Shown here: one piece after another, positions 45,699 through 53,797 of the stretch
Numbering within the stretch: the first letter of the stretch is position 1
Layout: each line of letters starts with the position of its first letter
DNA from: Aeromicrobium camelliae
GTDB taxonomy: Bacteria > Actinomycetota > Actinomycetes > Propionibacteriales > Nocardioidaceae
Length of the DNA stretch: 64,000 bases
Reading direction: 5' to 3'
Assembly: GCF_003850045.1 (NCBI RefSeq)
Contig: NZ_RQJX01000010.1
Span: 1 to 64,000 of the forward strand
The notes under the pieces: model-generated
Told to the model about the DNA's origin: nothing
The model's database searches: none
The model's input: the letters and a program-made list of their open reading frames with translations, nothing else
Program-made: the position numbers and the translations under genes

Positions 45699-46060
45699 CA
45701 GGCCACTCCGGTGATGCGCTCGACCTGCGGGGCGCCACGGGTGGGCACGAGCACCGACACGACGTCGATGCGCACGCTCGGCGGGTGGAGCCCGTGGACC
45801 TCGAGCCAATGCGCGGCCAGACGACGCAGCCGAGCGGCCTTCTGCGGGCCCACGGCCTCCAGCGGTGAGCCGTACCGGTCCCCGGTGCGGGTCTTGACCT
45901 CGCACACGACGAGCGTGGCGTCCTCGCGGGCGACGATGTCGACCTCGCCGTAACGGCACGTCCAGTTCCGGGCGAGGATGACGAGCCCCTCCGACCGCAG
46001 GTGATCCACAGCGACCTGCTCGCCGTAGGCGCCCAGCGCCTTGTTGCGTGCGTACGTCAT
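45698..46060 (-). CDS. yraN: YraN-family endonuclease-like protein
   Basis: 120-residue protein of the UPF0102 family with a restriction-endonuclease-like fold. It contains LGAYGEQVAVDHLRSEG, ILARNWTCRYGEVDIVARED and TLVVCEVKTRTGDRYGSPLEAV, with the D...E-x-K arrangement of the nuclease core. Cellular role is unknown; it is a common neighbour of comM/dprA. Start taken at ATG 46060 (MTYARNKAL), the family start, rather than 65 codons upstream. Confidence 0.9.
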   Translation of the reverse strand: MTYARNKALGAYGEQVAVDHLRSEGLVILARNWTCRYGEVDIVAREDATLVVCEVKTRTGDRYGSPLEAVGPQKAARLRRLAAHWLEVHGLHPPSVRIDVVSVLVPTRGAPQVERITGVA

Positions 46061-46143
46061 GCTCCGAGCCTCGCGGTGGCAGCTCGCAGCGTGCCAGCGG
46101 TCGGCGCGGAACTGTGGACGACCTCCGCCTGTGGAGGGCGGCC

Positions 46144-46452
46144 TCAGTCCTCGGGAAGCTTGAAGTCCGAGTCCTGCAGTTCTTCGACGTTGACGTCCTT
46201 GAAGGTCAGCACCTTGACGTTCTTGGCGAACCGGGCGGGACGGTAGATGTCCCACACCCAGGCATCGGCCATCGTGACCTCGAAGTAGGCGTCACCGGTC
46301 TCGGAACGCACCTTCACGTCGACGGCGTTGCACAGGTAGAACCGACGGTCGGTCTCCACGACGTACTTGAAGATCCGCACGACATCGCGGTACTCGCGGT
46401 ACAGCGCGAGCTCCATCTCCGTCTCGTACCGCTCCAGATCCTCAGCGCTCAT
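46144..46452 (-). CDS. DUF2469 protein
   Basis: Small actinobacteria-specific protein, 102 residues, starting MSAEDLERYETEMELALYRE and rich in acidic and aromatic residues (VVRIFKYVVETDRRFYLCN, DAYFEVTMADAWVWDIYRP). Highly conserved in length and position between rnhB and yraN in the phylum. Function is not known. ATG 46452 overlaps the rnhB stop by 4 nt. Confidence 0.92.
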   Translation of the reverse strand: MSAEDLERYETEMELALYREYRDVVRIFKYVVETDRRFYLCNAVDVKVRSETGDAYFEVTMADAWVWDIYRPARFAKNVKVLTFKDVNVEELQDSDFKLPED

Positions 46453-47111
46453 GACGTGCTCTCCTCTTCCCGCGCGGTCAGCACGGCGCGGACGTTGGCG
46501 TAGGTCATCCGGTGCTCCGGGCACGGGCCGTGCGCGCGCAGGGCCTCCTCATGCCGCAGGGTCGAGTAGCCCTTGTGCACGGCGAAGTCATACTGCGGGT
46601 AACCGTCGTGCAACCGCTCCATGATCCGGTCGCGGGTCACCTTCGCCACCACCGACGCCGCCGCGATCGACGCCGACACCTGATCGCCCTTCCAGACCGC
46701 GAGCCCGGGCACTCCCAGGCCGTCGACGCTGAACCCGTCGGTCAGGACGTAGGCCGGGGGCTGCTCGAGCCGGGCCAGCGCACGTCGGAGCGCGGCGACG
46801 TTGGCGCGATGCAGCCCCAGCGCGTCACACTCGGCAGCCTCGACGATCACGACCGACACCGCCCGTGCGCGTTCGTGAATGCGCTCGAAGCACGCCTCGC
46901 GGCGTTTGGGCGTCAGAAGCTTGGAGTCGGCCAGTCCGTCGATCGGGCGGTCCAGGATGACCGCCGCGGCGACGAGGGGCCCCGCACACGCCCCGCGTCC
47001 GGCCTCGTCGACACCGGCGACGGGCGCGAGGCCACGACGCGCCAACGCGCGCTCGTAGCCGTAGAGACCGGCGTCACGACGGATCGTGGGACCGGAGAGC
47101 AAGGTCGTCAC
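46449..47111 (-). CDS. rnhB: ribonuclease HII
   Basis: Removes RNA from RNA-DNA hybrids and single ribonucleotides from DNA. The 220-residue protein contains VAGVDEAGRGACAGPLVAAAVIL (catalytic D and E), LADSKLLTPKRRE, and SASIAAASVVAKVTRDRIM, with a third catalytic Asp in the LTDG region. GTG 47111 overlaps the lepB stop (GTGA). The longer frame upstream is antisense sequence inside lepB. Confidence 0.96.
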   Translation of the reverse strand: MTTLLSGPTIRRDAGLYGYERALARRGLAPVAGVDEAGRGACAGPLVAAAVILDRPIDGLADSKLLTPKRREACFERIHERARAVSVVIVEAAECDALGLHRANVAALRRALARLEQPPAYVLTDGFSVDGLGVPGLAVWKGDQVSASIAAASVVAKVTRDRIMERLHDGYPQYDFAVHKGYSTLRHEEALRAHGPCPEHRMTYANVRAVLTAREEESTS

Positions 47112-47761
47112 GGCACCCCTTCGAACGCGTCGCTGTGTTCGATGAATCCGAACCGGCTGAACGGCCACACCCGCAGCCACGCCTTGCCGACGACGGCGTC
47201 CTCGCTGATGAAGCCGCCGCCAGGATCGCCGAGGTGGTACCGCGAATCGGAGGAGTTGCCGCGGTTGTCGCCCTGGACCCACAGGTAGCCGTCCGGCACT
47301 TCCACTGTGAAGGTGGGCTCGGCGTTGGCCGCCTGGTCCGCCAGGTATGACTCCTCGACGGGCTCACCGTTGACCATCAACCGGCCGGCGCTGTCACAGC
47401 ACTCGACCGTGTCGCCCCCGACGCCGACCACACGCTTGATGAGGTGACCGCCGGACGGGTAGAGACCGATGACCTCCAGCGCCTTCTGGACGACGTTGCT
47501 GGGTGCCGAAGCGTCGGCCGACCCCAGCCATCCTCCCGGATCGTCGAAGACGACGATGTCGCCGCGGTCGGGTGAACCGCCCCAGTAGGAGACCTTCTGC
47601 ACGAGCAGCTTGTCGTCGACCTGCATCGTCGGCTCCATCGACTCGGACGGAATGTAGAACGCCTGCACGAAGAACGTCTTGACGATAACGGCCAGGACCA
47701 CTGCGGTGACGACCAGGAGAATGGATTCCTGCCACACGGGCAACTGGCGCTTCTCGGTCAC
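47108..47761 (-). CDS. lepB: signal peptidase I
   Basis: Membrane serine/lysine protease that cuts signal peptides of exported proteins. The 217-residue product has one N-terminal membrane helix (ESILLVVTAVVLAVIVKTF), the catalytic Ser in IPSESMEPTM, the catalytic Lys in HLIKRVVGVGGD, and the box GDNRGNSSDSRYHL. Start is GTG 47761 with TACGCT 6 nt upstream. It opens the lepB-rnhB-DUF2469 overlap chain. Confidence 0.96.
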   Translation of the reverse strand: MTEKRQLPVWQESILLVVTAVVLAVIVKTFFVQAFYIPSESMEPTMQVDDKLLVQKVSYWGGSPDRGDIVVFDDPGGWLGSADASAPSNVVQKALEVIGLYPSGGHLIKRVVGVGGDTVECCDSAGRLMVNGEPVEESYLADQAANAEPTFTVEVPDGYLWVQGDNRGNSSDSRYHLGDPGGGFISEDAVVGKAWLRVWPFSRFGFIEHSDAFEGVP

Positions 47762-47767
47762 TCGAAG

Positions 47768-47773
47768 AGCGTA
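47768..47773 (-). promoter_or_regulatory. -10 element for lepB
   Basis: TACGCT is 6 nt before the GTG at 47761. It follows the rplS terminator on the minus strand. Confidence 0.55.
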
Positions 47774-47820
47774 CCGGTCTCCCCGACGCGGGTCCGGGCA
47801 GACGCGCCCCCGAGAGAAAC

Positions 47821-47852
47821 ACCACGGCCCCGCCGAAGCGGGGCCGTGGTGT
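47821..47852 (-). terminator. intrinsic terminator after rplS
   Basis: A 13-bp perfect stem (47821-47833 with 47840-47852) with loop CTTCGG in the minus-strand sense, followed by TTTCTCTC. The stable loop and U-rich tail make this the most canonical terminator in the window. Confidence 0.85.
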
Positions 47853-47874
47853 GTGAAGAAGAAGGTCGCCGGAC

Positions 47875-48225
47875 TCAGTCCTCGCGCTTCTCCTTGATCT
47901 TGGCAGCCTTGCCGCGCAGGTTGCGCAGGTAGTAGAGCTTCGCGCGGCGCACGTCACCGCGGGTCGCGACCTCGATCTTGTCGATGACCGGCGAGTGGAC
48001 CGGGAAGGTCCGCTCCACGCCGACGCCGAAGCTCACCTTGCGGACGGTGAACGTCCTGCCGATGCCCGAGCCCTGCACCTTGATGCAGACGCCCTGGAAC
48101 ATCTGGACACGCGAGCGGTTGCCCTCGACGATGTTGACGTGCACCTTGAGGGTGTCGCCGGGACGGAAGTCGGGGACGTCGTCGCGCAGCTGGCTGCTGG
48201 CGATCTGATCGATGACGTTGGTCAT
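47875..48225 (-). CDS. rplS: 50S ribosomal protein L19
   Basis: Large-subunit protein at the 30S-50S interface. The 116-residue product has [27 protein letters not shown] (key RPGDTLKV), [21 protein letters not shown] and [25 protein letters not shown] 48225 with GAGGAG upstream rejects a 40-codon longer frame. Normally follows trmD; here amtB has come between them. A strong terminator follows. Confidence 0.97.
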   Translation of the reverse strand: MTNVIDQIASSQLRDDVPDFRPGDTLKVHVNIVEGNRSRVQMFQGVCIKVQGSGIGRTFTVRKVSFGVGVERTFPVHSPVIDKIEVATRGDVRRAKLYYLRNLRGKAAKIKEKRED

Positions 48226-48384
48226 GTCTACTCCTCGCCGGTGCCACAGGTCACCAACGGACGCTGAACGATGATGGGCGGTGCTGTAGACGACGGGTCT
48301 CCCCTGTGGCAGAGGCGTCGGCACCAAGGAACCATTTTGCCACACGGCCCCGCAGCCGCGAAATCCGGCCTCGCCCCGACCGCC

Positions 48385-48412
48385 CGAAGGGACGCCCGAG
48401 GGCGCCCCTTCG
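48385..48412 (-). terminator. terminator-like hairpin after the first amtB
   Basis: CGAAGGGACGCC pairs with GGCGCCCCTTCG (one mismatch) over a 4-nt loop, 17 nt after the amtB stop. U-rich tail is absent, so confidence is moderate. Confidence 0.5.
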
Positions 48413-48429
48413 AACCGCCGGACGAGTGG

Positions 48430-49650
48430 TCAGTCGAACTTGTACCCCTCGCCGTGCAGCGCGAGATCGATCCCGGCGATCTCGTCCTCCTCGCGAGCCC
48501 GGAAGCCGATCGTCTTGTCGATCGCGACGCCTAGCGCATAGGCGATGGCGAACGAGTAGACGGCGACCGCGAGCGCCGGAACGATCTGCGTCAGCAGCTG
48601 GTCGATACCGCCGCCGGTGAACAGACCGGTGTCCGTCGCGAAGAAGCCCAGGTAGAGGCAGCCGATGAAGCCGGCCACCAGGTGCAGACCCACCACGTCG
48701 AGCGAGTCGTCGAAGCCCAGCTTGAACTTCAGGTCGATGGCGAAGCAGCAGGCGACGCCGGCGACCAGGCCGAGCACGATGGACCACCACGGTGTGAGGT
48801 TCGCGCAGGCCGGGGTGATCGCGACGAGTCCGGCGACGACGCCCGAGGCGGCGCCCACCGCCGTCGCCTTGCCGTCCTTGACGTGCTCGACGACCAGGAA
48901 CCCGATGACGCCGGCGGCCGGAGCGGCGATCGTGTTGATGAAGATGAGGGCGCCCGTGCCGTCGTCGCCGGCGGCCCCGGCGTTGAAGCCGAACCAGCCG
49001 AACCACAGGATCGCGGCGCCGATGAGGACGAGCGGCACATTGTGCGGAGCCGAGTCTTCCTTCGAGAAGCCGACCTTGCGCTGCCCGAGCACGAGGGCCA
49101 GGGCCAGGGCGGCGGCGCCGGCGCTGATGTGGACGACGGTGCCGCCGGCCCAGTCCAGCACCTCGGTGTCTCCGAAGCCGAACGTGCCGATCCAGCCCGT
49201 GAGGTTGCCTTCGCCGTCGAGGCCCCACACCCAGCCCTGGGAGGGGAAGTAGACCAGCGTCGCCCACAGGCCCGCGAAGACCATCCAGGGGAAGAACCGT
49301 GCCCGGTCCGCGACCGCGCCGGAGATCAGCGCGGTCGTGATGACGGCGAACGTCGAACCGAACGCCACGCTGGCGAGTCCGGCCGGGTTCTCCGCGGCCA
49401 TCGTGCTCAACCCGAAGTCCGAGAACGGGTTGGCGAGGACACCGCCGATGATGTCGTCGCCGTTCGAGCCCATGTTGTAGCCGTAGAGGATCCAGAGCAC
49501 GAAGACGAGCCCCATCGCCCCGAAGCTCAGCATCATCATCGACACGACGCTCTTGGCCTTGACGAGGCCGCCGTAGAAGAAGGCCAGGCCGGGCGTCATG
49601 AAGAGAACAAGCGCCGCGGTGATCAGCAGCCAGATTGTTCCGGGTTCCAT
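48430..49650 (-). CDS. amtB: ammonium transporter, stand-alone copy
   Basis: Ammonium channel of the Amt/MEP/Rh family, 406 residues, about 11 membrane helices. Family blocks include [61 protein letters not shown] and [23 protein letters not shown], which contain the pore His pair and the conserved Asp/Phe gate. ATG 49650 is preceded by AGAGG. It stands alone between trmD and rplS, without a GlnB partner, but with a GlnR-type box upstream, so it probably serves nitrogen starvation. Confidence 0.94.
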   Translation of the reverse strand: MEPGTIWLLITAALVLFMTPGLAFFYGGLVKAKSVVSMMMLSFGAMGLVFVLWILYGYNMGSNGDDIIGGVLANPFSDFGLSTMAAENPAGLASVAFGSTFAVITTALISGAVADRARFFPWMVFAGLWATLVYFPSQGWVWGLDGEGNLTGWIGTFGFGDTEVLDWAGGTVVHISAGAAALALALVLGQRKVGFSKEDSAPHNVPLVLIGAAILWFGWFGFNAGAAGDDGTGALIFINTIAAPAAGVIGFLVVEHVKDGKATAVGAASGVVAGLVAITPACANLTPWWSIVLGLVAGVACCFAIDLKFKLGFDDSLDVVGLHLVAGFIGCLYLGFFATDTGLFTGGGIDQLLTQIVPALAVAVYSFAIAYALGVAIDKTIGFRAREEDEIAGIDLALHGEGYKFD

Positions 49651-49737
49651 ATCAACCTCTTTGCGAGTCGGTGAACGAGAGGCCACGACACGGCGGCGCT
49701 GCCGCGACTGGCACTTCATCGATGCTCACGAAGAGGC

Positions 49738-49775
49738 GTTACGTCCCCCTACCGCAGGTGTTTCCTCACCGTTAC
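49738..49775 (-). promoter_or_regulatory. GlnR-type box upstream of the first amtB
   Basis: In the minus-strand sense: GTAAC-n6-GAAAC-n6-GGTAG-n6-GTAAC, half-sites every 11 bp, 88-125 bp before the ATG. The first two and the last match the GlnR pattern (GTnAC-n6-GAAAC repeated), the third is weak. Confidence 0.65.
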
Positions 49776-49807
49776 GCGAGGGCGGCGATCGTTAAATTCA
49801 GCGACAT

Positions 49808-50488
49808 TCAGGGCGCGAGGTCGGGCCGGCGCTCGCGCGTGCGGCGCAGGGCCTCCTCGCGGCGCCATGCGGCGATCTGGCCATGGTGCCCCGACAGGAG
49901 CACCTCGGGGACCTCTCGACCCCGCCACGACGCCGGCTTGGTGTACACCGGGTACTCGAGCAGGCCTTCGGCGGTGTGCGACTCCTCGGCAAGGGACTCC
50001 GGATTGCCCATGAATCCCGGAATCAGCCGCACGATCGCCTCGGTCATCGCGAGTGCGGCCACCTCTCCCCCGTTCAGCACGAAGTCGCCGAGCGAGAGCT
50101 CCCGCACCGTCCAGCGGTCGTTCGCCTCGTCGATGACGCGCTGATCGATGCCCTCATAGCGGCCGCAGCAGTAGACCAGGTGCGACGCCGCGCTGAGCGA
50201 TTCGGCGTGGCGCTGCGTGAACGGGATGCCCGAGGGGGTGGGCACGACGACGATGCTGTCGTCGCGGCAGACCGCGTCGAGCGCCTCCCCCCAGGGCTCG
50301 GGTCGCATCACCATGCCGGCGCCGCCGCCGTACGGCGTGTCGTCGACGGTGCGGTGCCGATCGTGGGTCCAGTCGCGCAGGTCGTGGACGACGACCTCGA
50401 GCAGGCCTGCGCGCTGCGCCCTGCCCGGCAGCGAGAGGTCCAGCGGAGCGAGATAGTCGGGGAAGATCGAGATGACGTCGATGCGCAC
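49808..50488 (-). CDS. trmD: tRNA (guanine-N1)-methyltransferase
   Basis: Methylates G37 of tRNAs to prevent frameshifting. The 226-residue SPOUT-fold protein contains [47 protein letters not shown] and [19 protein letters not shown], the knotted SAM-binding site. GTG 50488 is used; AAGGG precedes it and the rimM stop is one base upstream. Conserved trailing gene of the rpsP-KH-rimM set. Confidence 0.96.
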   Translation of the reverse strand: MRIDVISIFPDYLAPLDLSLPGRAQRAGLLEVVVHDLRDWTHDRHRTVDDTPYGGGAGMVMRPEPWGEALDAVCRDDSIVVVPTPSGIPFTQRHAESLSAASHLVYCCGRYEGIDQRVIDEANDRWTVRELSLGDFVLNGGEVAALAMTEAIVRLIPGFMGNPESLAEESHTAEGLLEYPVYTKPASWRGREVPEVLLSGHHGQIAAWRREEALRRTRERRPDLAP

Positions 50489-50489
50489 G

Positions 50490-51023
50490 TCAGCGCCCTT
50501 CGGGCGGAGCGACGGTCTCCGCGGCGTCGGGATCGAGAAGTCCGGGCACGTCGGCCACGACGAGCACGCCACGGTCGATGTCGACCTCGGGAACGAGGGC
50601 CGCGACGAACGGCACGAGGATCTCGCGACCGTTCACGTCCACGGCGAGGGTGTCGTGTGCCGGCAGGTGCAGGACGTCCGTGACCTCGCCGACAGCGGCT
50701 CCGTCGGGACGCTCCACGCGCAGCCCGATGAGCTGATGATCGTAGAACGCGTCGTCGTCCTCAGGCAGTTCGGCGGGGTCGACCTCCGCCTCGATGACCG
50801 TACCGTGCAACTGCTCGGCGGCAGTGCGATCCGGGACTTCGTCGAACGTGACGAGCAGCTTGCCGCCATGGGGCCGGGCAGCCTTCACGGTGAGCGCGCG
50901 ACCCTTGCACACGACCGACGAGCCCGGAGCGAAACGTCGCTCGGGCTCGTCGGTGCGAAGTTCCACGGCGAGCTCACCGCGGATGCCGTGGGCGCGGCCG
51001 ATCCGGCCGATGACGACCAGCAT
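50490..51023 (-). CDS. rimM: ribosome maturation factor RimM
   Basis: Assembly factor for the 30S head, binds S19. The 177-residue protein has an N-terminal barrel ([25 protein letters not shown]; key GRAHGIRGE), and a PRC-barrel C-terminal half with [32 protein letters not shown] and [18 protein letters not shown] 51023 fits the family; a GTG 4 codons upstream is possible but has a worse ribosome site. Confidence 0.94.
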   Translation of the reverse strand: MLVVIGRIGRAHGIRGELAVELRTDEPERRFAPGSSVVCKGRALTVKAARPHGGKLLVTFDEVPDRTAAEQLHGTVIEAEVDPAELPEDDDAFYDHQLIGLRVERPDGAAVGEVTDVLHLPAHDTLAVDVNGREILVPFVAALVPEVDIDRGVLVVADVPGLLDPDAAETVAPPEGR

Positions 51024-51036
51024 CGTCGACCCCAAC

Positions 51037-51288
51037 TCAGCGCTGGCGGTCGACGTCCACGAAGTCGATCCGCGCGCCGCCGCGGCCCGCGAGGGCCGAG
51101 GCGACGGTGCGGATCGCCGTGGCGGTGCGCCCAGCGCGACCGATCACCTTGCCCAGATCGTCCGGGTTCACCCGCACCTCGAACAGCTCACCGCGGCGAG
51201 TCTGCTTGGTGCGGACCGAGACGTCGTCGGGATGGTCGACGATGCCGGCGACCAGATGCTCGATGACCTCGCGCAGGGGCGCACCCAT
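51037..51288 (-). CDS. KH-domain RNA-binding protein (KhpA type)
   Basis: 83-residue RNA-binding protein, a single KH domain: LREVIEHLVAGIVDHPDDVSV, then FEVRVNPDDLGKVIGRAGRTATAIRTV with the GxxG loop (I-G-R-A-G). KhpA-type proteins bind many transcripts and act with KhpB in other bacteria. Start is ATG 51288, or GTG 51294 overlapping the rpsP stop (GTGA); spacing to GAGG favours neither clearly. Always follows rpsP in actinobacteria. Confidence 0.92.
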   Translation of the reverse strand: MGAPLREVIEHLVAGIVDHPDDVSVRTKQTRRGELFEVRVNPDDLGKVIGRAGRTATAIRTVASALAGRGGARIDFVDVDRQR

Positions 51289-51290
51289 GG

Positions 51291-51728
51291 TCACTCGGCC
51301 TCGGTGGCCGGGGTCTCTTCTTCGGCCTTGGCCTCGTCGGCAGCCGGCTCCTCAGCCTTAGGCTTGCTCGACTTGGTGGTCGTGGCCGACTTCTTGGGCT
51401 CGGCGTGCAGCTCCTTGAGCGCCTCGTCGAAGGCCTCAGCCTTGTCGCGCTTGGGCTCGGGGTGCTTGAGGGTGTTCTTGCCGCCCTCGATGTCGCCGGT
51501 GAGCTTGAGGATCGCCGCGACGGCCTCGGTCGGCTGCGCGCCGACACCCAGCCAGTACTGCGCCCGCTCGGAGTCGACGTGGATGGTCGACGGCTCGGTC
51601 TTCGGGTTGTAGGTGCCGATCTCCTCGATCACGCGACCATCGCGCTTGGTGCGCGAGTCGGCGACGACGATGCGGTAGAACGGCGTGCGGATCTTGCCCA
51701 TCCGCTTGAGGCGAATCTTGACTGCCAC
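51291..51728 (-). CDS. rpsP: 30S ribosomal protein S16
   Basis: Small-subunit protein needed for 30S assembly. The 145-residue product has [23 protein letters not shown] (core [15 protein letters not shown]), [16 protein letters not shown] and [16 protein letters not shown], the S16 core, then a 60-residue Ala/Glu/Lys-rich tail, longer than the usual 80-110 residues but common in actinobacteria. GTG 51728 has AAGGAG 11 nt upstream. Starts the rpsP-KH-rimM-trmD unit. Confidence 0.95.
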   Translation of the reverse strand: MAVKIRLKRMGKIRTPFYRIVVADSRTKRDGRVIEEIGTYNPKTEPSTIHVDSERAQYWLGVGAQPTEAVAAILKLTGDIEGGKNTLKHPEPKRDKAEAFDEALKELHAEPKKSATTTKSSKPKAEEPAADEAKAEEETPATEAE

Positions 51729-51904
51729 GAGTGTGGTGTCTCCTTGTTGATCTGAGCTGTCGGTGACGACGCCGTGACGTGTGGGGTGGGCCCGGCGGCA
51801 TCCAGGGCCGGCGACTCGCAGCTGAGAGGGTCTGGGAGCCGACCGGACACGATCACCCATTGTGCCAGAGGACCGCACGGCCCACCAAACAGGCCGCGCC
51901 GAGC

Positions 51905-53797
51905 TCAGCCGGCGGGTGCGGCGAACTGCGCGGCGTACAGCCGTTGGTACGCACCACCGGCGGCGAGCAACTCCTCGTGCGTCCCCTGCTCGACGATCCG
52001 CCCGTGCTCCATCACCACGATCAGATCGGCGTCGCGGATCGTGGAGAGCCGGTGCGCGATGACGAAGCTGGTGCGCCCGCTCCGCAGCCGGCTCATCGCC
52101 TCCTGCACGAGCGCCTCGGTGCGGGTGTCGACCGAGCTCGTGGCCTCGTCCAGCACCAGGATCGCCGGGTCGGCGAGGAAGGCGCGGGCGATGGTGAGGA
52201 GCTGGCGTTGACCGGCACTGACTCCCCCGCCTTCGTCGTCGATGCGGGTCTCATAGCCGTCGGGCAGCGTGCGGATGAAGTGGTCGGCGTGCGCGGCCTT
52301 GGCCGCCGCCACCACCTGCTCCGGTGTCGCGTCCTCCGCCCCGTAGGCGATGTTCTCGCGGATCGTGCCCGAGAACAGCCACGTGTCCTGGAGGACGACG
52401 CCGAAGTCGTCACGCAACTCGGCACGGCGCAGATCGTCGATGTCGACGCCGTCGAGCGTGACCCGCCCGCCGTCGAGCTCGTAGAAGCGCAACAGCAGGT
52501 TGGTCAGCGTGGTCTTGCCGGCGCCCGTCGGGCCGACGATCGCGACCGTCTGGCCCGGTTCGGCGACGAGCGACAGGTGCTCGATGAGGGGCTCATCGGA
52601 GTAGGAGAACGAGACATCCTCGAACGCCACGCGTCCGCGGACCGGTTCGACCGCAGCGGCGGTGACGGTGTCGGGACGTTCGCGGGGCTCGTCCAGCAGG
52701 CCGAAGACCCGCTCCGCCGACGCGAGACCGGACTGCAGGAGGTTGACCATGGCCGCGACCTGCGTGAGCGGCTGGGTGAACTGTCGCGAGTACTGGATGA
52801 ACGCCTGCACCGAACCGATCGACAACCGCCCCGAGGCGACCTGCACGCCGCCGATGACGGCCACCAGCACGTAGTTGAGGTTGGAGACGAACATCATGAC
52901 CGGCTGGATGACGCCGGAGATGAACTGCGCTCGGAACGCCGCGCCGAACAACGCGTCATTGCTCTCGTCGAACTGCTCGCGAGCTCGCTGCTGGTGCCCG
53001 AACACCTTGACCACCTCGTGACCGGAGAACGTCTCCTCGACGTGCCCGTTGAGCCGGCCCGTCTGCGTCCACTGCGCGATGAACTGCGGCTGGGAGCGCT
53101 TCATGATCACCCCGGTGATGCCGATCGCGACCGGGATCGTCACGACCGCGATGAGCGTCAGCAACGGCGAGATCGTCAGCATCATGACGAGCGTGCCGAG
53201 CACCATCAGCAGGCTCGTGATCATCTGGCTCAGCGTCTGCTGCAGCGACTGGGCGACGTTGTCGATGTCGTTCGTGGTGCGCGAGAGGATCTCGCCGCGC
53301 TCCTGACCGTCGAGGTACGCCAGTGGGAGATGGTGGATCTGGTCCTCGACGTCGCCACGCAGACCGGCGACCATCCGCTGGACCACGGTGGTGGCGAGCA
53401 CGCCCTGCAGCCACATGAACAGCGAGGACACGAGGTACAGGACGACGGCGCCCAGCAGCACCCACGTCAGTGCGGAGAAGTCGATGCCCTCCCCCGGACG
53501 CAGATCGACCGAGCCGACGAGGTCGGCCAGCCGGTCCTGCCCGTCGGCACGCAACTGCTCGACGACCTGCTCCTTGGTCGCGCCCGCCGGGAACCGGCTC
53601 GAGAGGAAGCCGTCGAAGACCAGGTCCGTGGCGTGGCCGAGGATGCGCGGGCCGATCACGGCCAGGACGGTGCCGACCAGGCCGAAGACCACGAGGCCCC
53701 ACACCATGAGTCGGTCGGCGAGCAGCAGCCGCATCAAGCGGCCGAAGGTGGCGCGGAAGTCGGCCGGTTTGGCCGGCGGTTGACCCTGGAAGCTCAT
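51905..53797 (-). CDS. ABC exporter half-transporter with canonical ATPase
   Basis: Fused membrane-ATPase half of a type IV ABC exporter, 630 residues: about six helices in residues 30-340, then an ATPase domain with [21 protein letters not shown] (Walker A), [16 protein letters not shown] (signature) and [17 protein letters not shown] (Walker B with catalytic Glu), H-loop [12 protein letters not shown]. Its start overlaps the partner gene by 4 nt. Together they resemble heterodimeric multidrug exporters; substrate unknown. Confidence 0.92.
   Translation of the reverse strand: MSFQGQPPAKPADFRATFGRLMRLLLADRLMVWGLVVFGLVGTVLAVIGPRILGHATDLVFDGFLSSRFPAGATKEQVVEQLRADGQDRLADLVGSVDLRPGEGIDFSALTWVLLGAVVLYLVSSLFMWLQGVLATTVVQRMVAGLRGDVEDQIHHLPLAYLDGQERGEILSRTTNDIDNVAQSLQQTLSQMITSLLMVLGTLVMMLTISPLLTLIAVVTIPVAIGITGVIMKRSQPQFIAQWTQTGRLNGHVEETFSGHEVVKVFGHQQRAREQFDESNDALFGAAFRAQFISGVIQPVMMFVSNLNYVLVAVIGGVQVASGRLSIGSVQAFIQYSRQFTQPLTQVAAMVNLLQSGLASAERVFGLLDEPRERPDTVTAAAVEPVRGRVAFEDVSFSYSDEPLIEHLSLVAEPGQTVAIVGPTGAGKTTLTNLLLRFYELDGGRVTLDGVDIDDLRRAELRDDFGVVLQDTWLFSGTIRENIAYGAEDATPEQVVAAAKAAHADHFIRTLPDGYETRIDDEGGGVSAGQRQLLTIARAFLADPAILVLDEATSSVDTRTEALVQEAMSRLRSGRTSFVIAHRLSTIRDADLIVVMEHGRIVEQGTHEELLAAGGAYQRLYAAQFAAPAG

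Noticed and set aside
48226-48429. A possible tRNA or small RNA gene in the 204-nt gap before rplS
   Set aside because: No cloverleaf or conserved RNA structure found beyond the terminator hairpin; it is most likely the rplS leader.
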